This document shows, piece by piece, positions 1 through 10,600 of a DNA stretch of 64,000 nucleotides. The position numbers and the translations under genes are program-made. The stretch covers positions 8,060,413 to 8,124,412 of the forward strand of contig JAJEKV010000003.1 of assembly GCA_021234155.1 (NCBI GenBank). The letters run 5' to 3'. This stretch comes from Isoetes taiwanensis. Lineage: Eukaryota > Streptophyta > Lycopodiopsida > Isoetales > Isoetaceae. The notes beneath the pieces were generated by a model. That model made no database searches, had not been told where the DNA came from, and saw only the letters and a list, made by a program, of their open reading frames with translations. The first letter of the stretch is position 1. Each line of letters starts with the position of its first letter.

Positions 1-424
1 AGCACAGAAATATTTTCCATTCTTCCAAGAATCTCCCTTGCATAGCTGGGAATTGTCTAGTTTAATCCTATGCATGTATAGCAGCCAGCCAAAATACCAA
101 CGGGCTCGGATTGTGCAGGTTTGCCAGGCAGCCGGACTACAACCTAATACCATGATATACACACCTGCACCTGCGAAACCACCACACACCACTCCAAGGC
201 GCCAAAGGACATTCCGCTCGGCCAGAATTGCATGGACCCATCACCAGCAGCATCTTCAGAGTCTGGTCGAACAACGAAAATAACGCCATGGCCGCCCGAT
301 CCGCCACATCACCACATCCATCAACTATAGGCCACGCATAGGGCCTTCAAACAACCCAACCGATCACAACCATCCAATGGGCCACGTGGACAATTAAAAG
401 GCCCAGATGACCCCAATTATCAGC
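1..424. repeat. Direct repeat, left copy (partner at 14275-14703)
   Basis: This block matches 14275-14703 almost base for base in the same orientation, with scattered differences (many are C/T or G/A). It begins at or before base 1, so its true left edge is outside the window. An open frame of about 80 codons exists in both copies, but it resembles no family I know and is probably accidental. After the block, both copies run on into AGATTC-type minisatellite DNA. The repeat is too far from the 3221-11162 transposon ends to be its terminal repeat. Confidence 0.85.
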
Positions 425-2150
425 CGCGTGTGGTGGGGATGATACGCTTGGTTTCGCATTCACGAGTAACTTATTCGACGGTCCTTCGGAGACGAGGAGC
501 TAGCTTTGCTTTCTTTTGCGAAGAAACAAGAACATCTTATGAGATTATTTTAGAATCCCCCTAGGTTTCCAAAAATTATCCCAAGAAGCCTCTAGATTCT
601 CCAATATTCTATGTGATTTTATGAGACTTTGCAAGATTCCATGAAGGCTTCCCCAAATTCCCTTAGGTTCTCCAAGATATTATGTATATTCCCATAGATT
701 GACTTAGACTTTATGAAGATTTCTAAGATTCTCTTAAATTTTATGAGATACCTTTAGGTTCCCTTACATTCTCTTAGACTTTATAAGATTCTCTTAAATT
801 TTATGAAGGTTGTAAGAATTTGTGCATTAGAATATAGTTATAGTTGTTGCATGTTGATGCGGTAGTTACAAGTGTTGCATGTTGATGTGGCAAGGGCTGC
901 GATTAGTTTTATATGAAATTTATCCATGGAATTCAAGCACCATTGGGTTGATGCAAAGGTAAGAAGGGAGATCATGTGAGAAGAGTTCATGGTTTATTAA
1001 GTATATGCTTGTTCTATATTAATGTGTAAAAATAGTGGGGTGGGGTGGTTGTTTGTTTATCATTAATCTTTCTTTAAGTTTCATGATGCAATTGTAAGTA
1101 GTGGGCCAAAAGATTTTACATTGGATGCTTTTCATGGTTCGTGGTTATAGGGAAGGTTTTCTATTGTTTAAAGAAGTAATAAATAACCTAAGGTAAATAT
1201 TCATGGTTGTAAAAATTCCAACATTATACTCGGAGAACACAAGGTAATTATTTATGATCCCACAAATTCGATCATTGAGCAAATAGGTGGGTCGTCGCTA
1301 GGAGATCTAGTTGTTGTGTATGGTTTATTGTTCGAAATTATATTGTTCTTGTGATGCAAGTGCAAGTAGTGATCCAAAGAGATTTATTTTAGATGTAAAG
1401 GGGCATAAAGGTTGGTGGATAAATGGCAAAGTTTGCCAGTTCAAAAATGTTCGATTGAGTTTGATTAACATGAAATTGCAAGATTTGACAATGATGGAAT
1501 TGGGAATGTATGCATTACAATGTAGTTGCAATTATAAGTAGTTGACTAGTTATTGCCTAGCTTATTTCCTCCCTTGACCATGCAGATTTTTTCGAAATAG
1601 ACTTTAGCTATTGGGATCATTTTCGTCTTACCCAACAATTGATTCCATAAGAGGTCTGGTTGTAGTGTGATACAGTTCAATAAAGTAGTTGCTCACATAG
1701 CAATGCACGTGGATTACTATGTAGGTGCATTAGTGTGTTTGATTTTCGGTAGTACGCTGGAGTTCTATGTTGCTGTATAAGCAAGGGATACGAAGGCAAC
1801 ATAATAGTTGTTAGTATTTGTTGCTAGGTCTTAGAGGGTGTGATTGATTCAACTCCATTGGCGTGTGAGTATAATGAAACACAATGGCTATCTCATTCTT
1901 CTTGATAATGAATATAGATCTTGTAGTCATATGATTGTCAAAGAGGGATGTAGCTACTATAGGTTAAGTGCACTTTTTAGCAATAAACTTTATCCATATC
2001 ACACTATTTGCATGTCTCGTAAGCAAGATTGCATATCATATACCAAATACTAATCATTGAAAATAAGGGGGTTACCACTAGGTGCAAAGGGGAGCATGCG
2101 CAACTTCAATTATTGAATGCCAAGGTGGTAAGGGGTCCACCACTGGGTTT
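425..2150. other. Non-coding, decayed repeat DNA with short AGATTC minisatellite
   Basis: About 540-800 is a degenerate tandem array built on the AGATTC / CTTAGATT core seen again at 14820-17045 and, inverted, at 39400-41235. The rest (800-2150) is AT-rich, with only short open frames interrupted by stops. One frame of 76 codons at 1311-1541 and one of 69 codons at 1844-2053 have no recognisable motif. I see no gene. Confidence 0.5.
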
Positions 2151-2335
2151 GTGCAAAGGCAAGGAAGGAAGGAAGGAAAAAATTTTAACGTCCGCGGAAC
2201 CCAATCGGGTTATGGGACACAAGTACAAGACGGGACCGAAGTCCCTAACCAGAACATGGGCCGAAGCCCTTACATGATAAAGTATAATCACCATGGCCCA
2301 TATTAAAAACCACATGGGAAAAAAAACTGTTGCCA
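2150..2335 (-). mobile_element. 3'-end fragment of a (TTCC)n-tailed LINE
   Basis: The stretch starts with AAGG/GGAA simple repeat (about 2158-2180) followed by sequence resembling the terminal part of the minus-strand LINE at about 30203-30270: both have the GGAA repeat, then TTTTA.CGTCC.CGGA.ACCAATCGG.TATGGGAC. Read on the minus strand, this is the last ~130 bases of the element followed by a CTTCC-type tail. It is therefore a 5'-truncated LINE insertion of the same family. The assignment rests on comparing these two stretches by eye. Confidence 0.55.
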
Positions 2336-3220
2336 AGGAGGGAGGCCATATGAGAAGAGTTCATGGCTTAATATGCTAGTTTTATGTTAATGTGTGAAAA
2401 TATTTTGGCACCAATCACAAAGACGATGGCCTCGCACATGGAAGGAGGGTGTGGATGAAAACAATCCCAGACTATCCCCTTGCAATAAATCAAACTATCA
2501 CATTAAATAGCATGCAAGCAAGCTGCAGAATATTCAAAGCTTAATAGCCTTTTCTTTGAAGGAACACATCTTTTAGAAAGAAATTTGCGTTTAATTATTA
2601 ACCTCTACTCAGAGATGCAAACAGCTTAGCAACGGATCTCAAAAATAGAAGCATGTCACTGCAATAATGGACAATAATTTGACATGCCCAAACAAATCAA
2701 TGTAGCCAAATAGAGCAATCTATTTCTAGTAACATAATAATTTGGAAGCTTTCTAGTGTTAAAGGGCTCAGCATGAAAACCACATCAATGGAAAGGGCCC
2801 ATGGTCATACCGTATCCAGGCACAGAAGCACATCTATTTCTGAAGAAATGTGGCTTGGATCACTAGCCTGTATGCAAGGAAATAACCCATTTGCATAGGT
2901 CGATCCAAAGCTGGCATTCCTTATAACCCTGACAGACCCGAACTCTGTAAATCTACCCCACCTACATAGGCCGATTTGTTTCAGGCAGGTGCCAAGTTGA
3001 AAGTTGCACCAAATGATTATCTATCTATATAATCAACAACATACACACTTGGGAAGAACCAGGCAATCTTTCAATCCATCAAGCACGGCCCGCTCAGTCA
3101 GAATCGCGTGCAGACATGAGCCTAAAACATGCATGACCATGCGAGCCAAAGCAGCTACTTTATTGGCCTCTAGTCTAGATAGATTTGAAATGCTAGGTTT
3201 AAAGCACTAGATTAGGCATT
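2336..3220. repeat. Non-coding repeat-derived flank of the transposon
   Basis: No gene is visible. Several short stretches resemble 13500-14040: CCCAGACTATCCCCTTGCAA near 2467 against CCCAGACTGTTCCCCTGCAA near 13743, and the 'AGCAATCTA...TAATTTGGAAGCTTTCTAGTGT' type sequence near 2720 against 13955. The DNA on both sides of the 3221-11162 transposon thus seems to be copies of an older, diverged repeat family. Confidence 0.4.
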
Positions 3221-3268
3221 AACAAGGTTGCATTTGAAACGGGAGTGTTGCACAACTCCCGTTTCAAA
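3221..3268 (+). repeat. Left TIR with subterminal inverted motif
   Basis: The 25-bp TIR is 3221-3245. Inside it, TTTGAAACGGGAGT (3233-3246) is followed after 8 bases by its exact reverse complement ACTCCCGTTTCAAA (3255-3268), so the end can form a 14-bp hairpin or present two opposed transposase-binding sites. The left flank ends in CATT. Confidence 0.85.
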
Positions 3269-3727
3269 GATTCCCTCAAAAAAACATGGCATGCACCCAG
3301 AAATGAACTTTTTGGCCGAGTTAAAGGCTTTTGCAAGGTTAAATTTTTTTTTCTTGCTTTTTAACTTCTCAGCAAGTGTACAATTTCATTTTATGTAATA
3401 TCATAGCCAAAAAGAGCAAAATTTACAGCTGACTATGCAATCCATGAAATGAAGACCTCAAAAACATCTTAGTTTAAAAGAATTAATAATAGTACATTAA
3501 TTAGAAATTTTAAATACATTAGTTTTGAAGGCAAAATTAATTTTAACACTAGAATAGTCTGTCACCTGTTAGTGGAAAAGGGCAAAATTTACAGTTGACT
3601 GTGTAGTGTAAACAAGCAAGACTAAGAAAATAAGAAAATTGATGGGAATCAATAATATTAATAATGAATTAATATTTCAATATCAGTTTTAGAAGATACC
3701 AATCTGAAAAATATTTCTCACAAGGAG

Positions 3728-4917
3728 TCAAAGATCAACTTCGTAGTCCTCCTCATGGTGTGTGCTTGTAGTTGCAACGTCTTCCTGAATAGGCTTCTCT
3801 TGCTGAGGTGATTTAACTTTTTCCTTGGTAGTGTTGTCTTCTGTTTCCACTACTAGAGCCACTTCCTTCAGCTCTGCAAAAGTGACCTCATCCTCTGTGG
3901 AGGTGGTAAAAGGAGGCTGTATTTCGGATGATGTCATTTTGGCAAAATCAGATGAGGATTTGGCACCTAGCTCTTGATTCTCGTCTGGTAAGCTAGGTAG
4001 TGCAGCCAATCTCATCTTAATAAAATTCACAGCCTCCTTGTCTATATCCACTGCTACACAGTTTCGGCCTTTTTTAAGTGCGCAGGCGATGGTAGTACCA
4101 GAGCCCAAGAAAGCATCAAGTATCCAGTCTTCTTGACGTGAAAACATGTCAATAAGCTGGTTGATTAGTTTCTGGGGCTTCTGATAGTGATTGACAATTC
4201 TACCTTGCGCACTTGGGTCTTGCAGCTTCTGCAACACGGCTGGAAACTCTAATACATTAGAAAAATCAGAGCAGCCAGACGTGTTGAAGTGCTCCATTGT
4301 TCTCTTGCCGTCGAAGCTCCAGTAGGCCACATGAAGATATTCCACTTTGCTTAACAATCTAGGGCCTCCAGCATGATAATTTATATTGGTTTTGTACCTT
4401 TGGGAGAGAAGGGTAGTTAGCAATCTAGCAATTGATAAAGAAGTTTACTATTCCAGAATAGCAAAGGAAAGCGGAAGTATTCCAGAATAAGTTCTCACCA
4501 AACCAAATTCTCATAGCCTGCATGAGCAGGGGATCCGAAATAATTCTTGAAGCTCGCTTCCACTATTCCTGCTTGCATGTTAGAGTGGAACACCACCAGC
4601 CTCCAGTGCTTAGCCGTTGTAATTTGTTTTAGACCATCTATAAAAGCATTAAACTCCTTGATTTTAAACCCGTATGGTATATTCGCAATGATCAGGGTAA
4701 AATTCTGGGGCTTAATGGTTCCCATCAACTTAGTGCAGTCACCTTGGACTACAGAAAACAAATTATCCTGATCGAACAAGGTAAACTTTTCAAAATCGGA
4801 AGGTTCAACCGACAACTGCCTTCTGTCAGCCAAGGTCCTTTCCTCACGAGCAAGCTTTAGAAGGTGCATGAAACCTTCAGGAAGGTCTTTGTTTTTCTTT
4901 TTGTTCTGCTTTTGCAA
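3728..4917 (-). CDS. Amino-methyltransferase domain (bacterial N6_N4_Mtase type) of the transposon
   Basis: The product resembles bacterial site-specific DNA methyltransferases that methylate adenine-N6 or cytosine-N4 using S-adenosylmethionine. The first exon (about 4908-4499) has the QGDCTKLM segment and the catalytic-loop equivalent NIPYGF (about 4670-4687). A 101-bp intron (4498-4398) with GTGAG donor and AAAG acceptor rejoins the frame at LVW-YK. The second exon (4397-3728) has the HYQKP element (about 4172-4190) and the SAM-binding loop DAFLGSGTT (about 4089-4115) followed by AVDIDKEAV. The order catalytic loop then SAM loop is that of the beta-class family. The canonical loop is (D/N/S)PP(Y/F/W); here it reads NIPY, which may impair catalysis. 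The C-terminal ~85 residues are acidic and low-complexity. It follows the transposase in the same orientation and may be part of the same protein, but the frames across 4981-4908 do not join cleanly. Confidence 0.8.
4446..4489. repeat. Two TATTCCAGAATA near-palindromes in the methyltransferase intron
   Basis: TATTCCAGAATA occurs at about 4448-4459 and GTATTCCAGAATAA at about 4478-4491, both within the intron. They differ from the core palindrome at one central base (CCAG for CCGG), which a CpG C-to-T change seen on the other strand would produce. Confidence 0.7.
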
Positions 4918-4980
4918 ATGAAGTTAAGTATTGTACAAATAGTTGAAACAAAAGAAGGTCCAAAAGGTAAAGCATCATAC

Positions 4981-7065
4981 CCATCCTTCAAAATTAGGAG
5001 CATATTGTACAAATACGTCAAATGTTGAAGTTGTACGAGTGCTGACTCCTTGCACCTTTCCCAGGTTTCCACGTTTAACTGCTCCATCAAGCATGTTTGG
5101 CATGCAATGACGTTCTTTTGGCTAATGAACAGAAAATATAAATGTGTATGCCCTACTACGAAGAATCCGAGCTTTATTTTTCTGAAAATCTCCAGCTCCA
5201 CTAGCATGGCACAGTAAGCAAAGAGTGTTTGATTTTTGTTCTCCCTGGTAGTGTTGTCAAGTTGCGAGGTAGAAACCGGTGGTGGTAATCTTTGTTGCTC
5301 ACAAAGAACCTTGTTAAGAATTGTAATTGTGAGATTCGGATCACCATGTAAATTAGGATATGTTAAAAAGACTTTGCACTTTAGACTCCCATTGAAGCGG
5401 CCCCTACGAGGTGGACCTTGACAAAGCATTCTTCTGGCACATCTTTTGGAATGTTCAAGAAATGAGGTAGAGTCGTCTTTTTCTGATCCATTCCATCAAT
5501 CACAACGGACATGTACTCAAGTGGACGCGCAAGAGCTTTTTTCCTATGCTTAGCAAGCTTCCTTCTCTCAGCTGCTTGTTGGTCACGGTGTTTATCAAGC
5601 TTCTGTTGCACAATGTCTGTTGAAGGAAGCAGGTCAAAACAATTACATGATGCAAGTACGAGAATGAAGAACTTGAACTTACTTTTTTCGAGCTCTGTCC
5701 TTGCAGTTTCTTTTTGACTCTTCAGTTCTGCACACGTTGAGCACACAGACATTCTATGTCTTCGAGGAATTTTTACAAGGCCAAACCACAATCTAGTAAA
5801 ATGTGAATAAGAGATATCTTTGAGATCGATTTGCATGTCTCTTTGTATTATTTGAAGACATCTTTTTTTGTGATGTTATCTGTCAAATGATACATATTGC
5901 TGTTTGGCAATTTTTCACACGTTTCTCTGAAGTATTTCTCCATCCATGCCACAGCAGCTAGGGTTTTTGTCTAATCTTTTATGTATTCGAGACATTCTGG
6001 AGGAACCCAGGCGGTGCACGACCATGAAGCATTTTTGACACACTTCTTGACGATTGATATAGTGCAAGAAGTTGTGCCTGTCTGTTCTTATATGGTAAGC
6101 CAAGTAGGCATTCTGATCTGATATTGTCATAGAACTGTAATTGTCTCTAATTGCACGAAGTTTAGCCATGTTGAATTTGCTAATGCATCCCAATGAACAG
6201 CATGTAGTCCTGAGAATTTTTCTCATTTTACGCTTTCGTCCATCAGATTTCTTCTTCTTACGGAAGAACATGCTCTCAAGCTGAAATCTACTTTGAATTT
6301 CTTTGAAGATTGGTTAGAGAACATGTAATCTCGTTGTTCCTTGTCAGGGTCTTCATCCTCTGATGAGAGTTCCACTCTAGGAGTGACCTCCTCTTCCCTT
6401 AGTGGTGTGTTCCTGGAGGAAAATAGACCACGTGACACAGTACCCGGAAAATTCTGAGGGACAGTGTTAAATGTAGGTGATGGGCCATAGGATGTTGTTG
6501 CTTGATTGTGTTGACTAGGTGTCTTATCAAACATTTCTCTTATTGCTGTTTGAAATTCTGCAAACCCATGTGTCACAACGTTTGTGGGAAGAGGTGGGGG
6601 CCTTACAACATCGTCTTCATTTGTGCACAAGTCATGGTGAGAAAAGTGATGGAGAATTTCACATTCTTGTGGGTGTGTTGCAGACCTTGTACTTGTTCCT
6701 GTTAGAGGAGAAGCTACAAATGGTGGGGGCAGTCTTTTTCGAAACATCTGTTGTGGTGCAGCATCTGCAGCTTCTGGTCATGGTACAAAAGGAGGTGGTA
6801 GCCTACTGTGTACAGGTGGAGATGGAATGAAGGGAGGAGGCAACCTACTCTTGAAAGGGCTCGGCGACGGTTGGAAAGGTGGTGGCAGTCTACTGTGTGA
6901 TGGACTTGGAGAATCGTCTAAGAGTAACAAGGATGTTGTAGAGGCAGGAGATGAGGAAGCCTGGGCATGCTCATCGGGCGTTTCCTCTGAAGTAGAGGAA
7001 CTAGGTGCAACAAAAGGTGGTGGAAGTCTGTTCTGGATGCGATTAACCATCTTCAATAACTGCAA
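4981..7065 (-). pseudogene. DUF7869/DDE-like transposase with RLPPPF-repeat N-terminus, decayed
   Basis: Read from 7065 down, the N-terminal part repeats (S/N/K)RLPPPF five times in a Pro/Ser-rich setting. A TGA near 6778 interrupts it, and the frame resumes immediately (MFRKRLPPPF). About 6270-5930 holds the EVCQKCFMVVHRLG segment typical of DUF7869-type proteins. About 5800-5430 has CSTCAEL, a basic HR...RRKLAKHRKKA helix and VVIDGMDQKKT. About 5400-5140 has QLDNTTRENKN and VGHTH. In related proteins GHTH is usually followed by an acidic (E)DID motif; here it reads LYFLF, so a presumed catalytic residue is missing. Frame changes occur near 6250, 5960, 5870 and 5400. Some may be introns, but at least the TGA and the frame changes around 5960-5870 look like decay. 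The family role as transposase is an inference from the conserved Asp pattern and the TIR context. Confidence 0.7.
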
Positions 7066-7640
7066 CTAATAGAGATACGGAAGCAACTTGTGCAAGTTTG
7101 CTATTCGAGAATACGAAGTGTCAACCCAAGGAGAAGTCTGCTATTCCGGAATACATGTTAGCACACATTTTGAACCAAACGTATTCCGATATACATAGAA
7201 ATGGACATGTGTCTGAAGGTGGTGACCTTTAAAAGAGATTTTTTGGCGCTCAATCGTGTATTCTGCTTTCAAAGCTCCAGCCGCTCCGATCTAACGCCTT
7301 CAGATACTTCTGCATTATTGTATTCTGTTTTACATAGTACGCAGCATGGAGAGGTGAGCAGTAAAAGTACAATGTACGGGCATATTTCAAAAATGTTGTT
7401 TAGGTAGAGACCAAACTGTATTCCGGAATACACTTTGGTCTTAAGCGCTGAAGCCAAAGTGTATTCCGGAATACACTTTGGCCTCTAGCTCGCAAAAAAT
7501 TTGTTACAAAAACATTATATTTAGTGCATATTCAGCCATTTTTTAGCGTTTTAGCAGTAGAATTTAGACATTGTTATTCCGGAATACATTTTTTAGTTTA
7601 CTTTACTACTACTAAAACATTTAGTTACTGTGATGTTGCA
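7066..7640. promoter_or_regulatory. Divergent intergenic region with palindromic GTATTCCGGAATAC sites
   Basis: This is the gap between the transposase (minus) and the ParB-like gene (plus), so it should hold both promoters. It contains several copies of the palindrome GTATTCCGGAATAC: perfect or near-perfect at 7142-7153, 7418-7431, 7461-7474 and 7575-7586, with weaker ones at 7102-7114 and 7181-7194. The site at 7453-7482 is a 30-bp perfect palindrome (half-site GCCAAAGTGTATTCC). I could not place a first exon for the plus-strand gene. An acceptor-like TGTTGCAG ends at about 7640. Confidence 0.65.
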
Positions 7641-10600
7641 GGCAGGAACAAGGTGTTCCAAAACCCAAAAGGACCATCAAGCTCACGAGCAGGAAACCCG
7701 CGCCTGAAAAGGAACAGGAGACTTCTGGGCCACAGATATACGAGAATTTTCAGACCCAGTGGTATGTCACGAGAGGTTTCGCAGGAAAGTACAACAATGT
7801 CGCTTTCCTGTATGTCTGTCGCAGCCCAGGACAGAAACGATATGATGACTCTGAGTTTGTGTGCATGGGATCTATACAGCACGTGGAGTCAGTTGCTGGG
7901 CAGGCCAAGCAACAACCTAGACTTTCTTTCAAGACGTCACAAGGCTACATTGTTCTTGATGAAGCTTACTTTAAGCTAGTCAACGTGCAGCCGCAACGGC
8001 TTTACAATTACATTGCCCATTATATAAATAAGCTGGCGTTGTCAACTATTCTTAAGACGGTCTCGAGCAACAGAAGTGAAGCACTGGACTACAGTGCTTC
8101 TGAAGGAGAAGAAGTAGGGGGAGGTGAAAGCAGCAGCCAAACTGGAAGTAAGGATGTCGGTTGAGTCCGAACCTGAAGCACCCCCACCACCACCACCAAA
8201 GAAGCAAAGACAGACTGTGGCTGCCAAGGAGCCCAAGAAAAGAAAGACAGCGGTACTTGCAATTGAAGATGCACCCCAGGAAACCGGCAAAAGGACAAAG
8301 ATGAAGGGCAAGGCCCCAGGGGTTGCAATTAAGGAAAAAAAGATTGACAAGACGGCAGAACGCATGGAAGAAATAAACAGAAATAAATATGTTCAAGGAG
8401 TGATTTATCTTCCTGTCACCTGCATGAAGCTGCCACCTAAGGATGAGACAGGAGAGAGACCACTGCAGGTGAGAAAGATTTATGCGGACCACGTCAGAAA
8501 TTTGAAGGACAGGATAAGGAGTAACCCAAATGCACATGTTGTTACAATAGTTGTGCTTGTAGGCAGAAGCCAGTGCATGGACCCGGCAAATTATGACAGA
8601 GAGTGTGCAGATCAGTACACACATTATGTGCTGGGTGGAAACCATAGCTTTAAAGCTCGCAGGCAACTATTTAAAGAAAAGCAAAATCCTAGATACCTCT
8701 CCGTCCTCTGAGCGGTGTATTGTGGCCTGACTGACGAAGAGACGAAAATAGTGGCCAACACACACAATGCGGATAACGAGTACAAACTCAAAATGAGTTT
8801 TGTCGATAAAATTAGATTCATGCACAGAGAGTACTTGATATTCAAAGAAAAATATGGAGAAGAACTCAAGAAGCAAGGGCCATCTTTGGAGCTTAAGGAG
8901 GCGTGCACAATAGAGTGCTGCCTAAAGTACGATGAAGCCAACAAGAGGCACTCTCTCATCAGCCACGACAATTGGTTTCAACTTGCCTTCAGGGATGGCA
9001 GAGTAAGCACATCGTGATTCGAATAACCCTCAAGACTTTAGTGTCGGACCAAAGTGTATTAGGAATACACTTTGGTTCAAGCCCGCGGCGAAGTGTATTC
9101 CGGAATACACTTTGGCCTTCGGTGTCTGGCCGAAGTGTATTCCGGAATACACTTTGACCTTTGTTTCATGTTTATGGTAGCTCACCATTAAAAGTTTATC
9201 TCCATTGTAGCTTTATATTTGTTTGTATTAGGAATACCTTGAACTTACAATATGTTGTTGTCTTTGTAGATATGAGACACACGCAAAAACGAAATCTTTC
9301 TGCTTTTGGAAGGGGAGAATTAAAAAGCAAAGGTAAAGCATCGAGAGAAAGAAAAAAGAACTGAGGCGTGCCAAAAAAAAAAAAAAGAAATGACCATCAC
9401 AGTTTGGAGGGAGCTGCAGGGATTCACGGACACAAACATCCTAGAAAGGTTACTCCAGAAAGTAGTGGACAAGGAGTTTACCTTGGAAGAGATGTCAAAG
9501 GAACTGCACAAGTAAGCGTTCATGTCTCGTGCTTCATACTTTTGGATTCGTTATCTGTTTTGTATTTGAATAAGTAGATCGGATGTTCAGTGAGGGTTTT
9601 CACAAGCGTCTCGGGAAGGAAAAAAGCTTTTTGTCTTCCCACTTTGGTTCATATCATTGAAGACTCTTACACTCCTATGCCAGTAGTTGAGCTTCTAAAG
9701 GAGACTGCCGACTTCAGGGAATTTGTTTTCTCTCAACGTGCAAACAGAGAACAAGCTGTGAACAAGCTAAATGACATTACATTTCAACATCACATCAAAT
9801 TCTACTTGAAGAATGGAGAGAGCCTTTTGCAGGGAAAGAAGTACACTACAACTAAAGAGTGGAGTCCGGTAGAGGGATTGCGCTTCCTTAAATCTGTTCC
9901 AGACACTAGTTCCATGGAACGTGCTGAGCAGCTTCCTCTAAAAAATCCAAAAGTGTCAAAGCAGCAAAAAAGTACCCCAGTCACTTCCTTGAAATCCATT
10001 GAAAATGGAATTTCCACGGGTTTTAAGTACTTCACTGAAGAAGACAAAATGTGGTGGAGAGGCTTCTTTCTAGAACAAAAGACTGTGATTCAGAACCTAG
10101 CTCTGAGGCAGTTGCAAGAACCTTTTAAGTGGCCTAATGCTTTCCACCAACCACAGGACCAGGCAGGTCAAAGCATTGCTGCAGTAGCAGCTGCAGTACA
10201 GGAAGATGAGGACCGGGTCATGTACCTCGGACCAAGATGCAAGAATGAGCCTACAGGTAATGTCACAGAAATTACCAGAGGTATGTTGATTGCTCTTCCG
10301 ACTGAGGAGGATGACAAGGGGAGACCTTTTTGGATAGCCAAAGTACTTGACACAATCAAAGAGGAAGGCCTTATGACTAAACTCAAGATTCATTGGCTTG
10401 CTACACGTTCAGAAAATGCTTTTGAAGGTAGGTATGAGCTAGAAATGAGAAGTCAAGGAAAGGGTAAAAAGGCCAAGAAAGTTGGATGCAGGGATGAGCT
10501 AGACTTACGACAAGTGAGTATTCTGTGCTATGATTTCAAATTGAAATCAGACAATCGTTTACACCAGAGAACAATCAACTTGCTTAAGAAGGCTTGTAAC

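Noticed and set aside
38-283. 81-codon open frame in the left direct repeat (also in the right copy)
   Set aside because: Its presence in both copies follows from DNA identity; it has no motif and no context of a gene.
7100-9240. CRISPR-like array from the GTATTCCGGAATAC repeats
   Set aside because: Spacing is irregular, spacers are not uniform, and the repeats are palindromes in a eukaryotic transposon.
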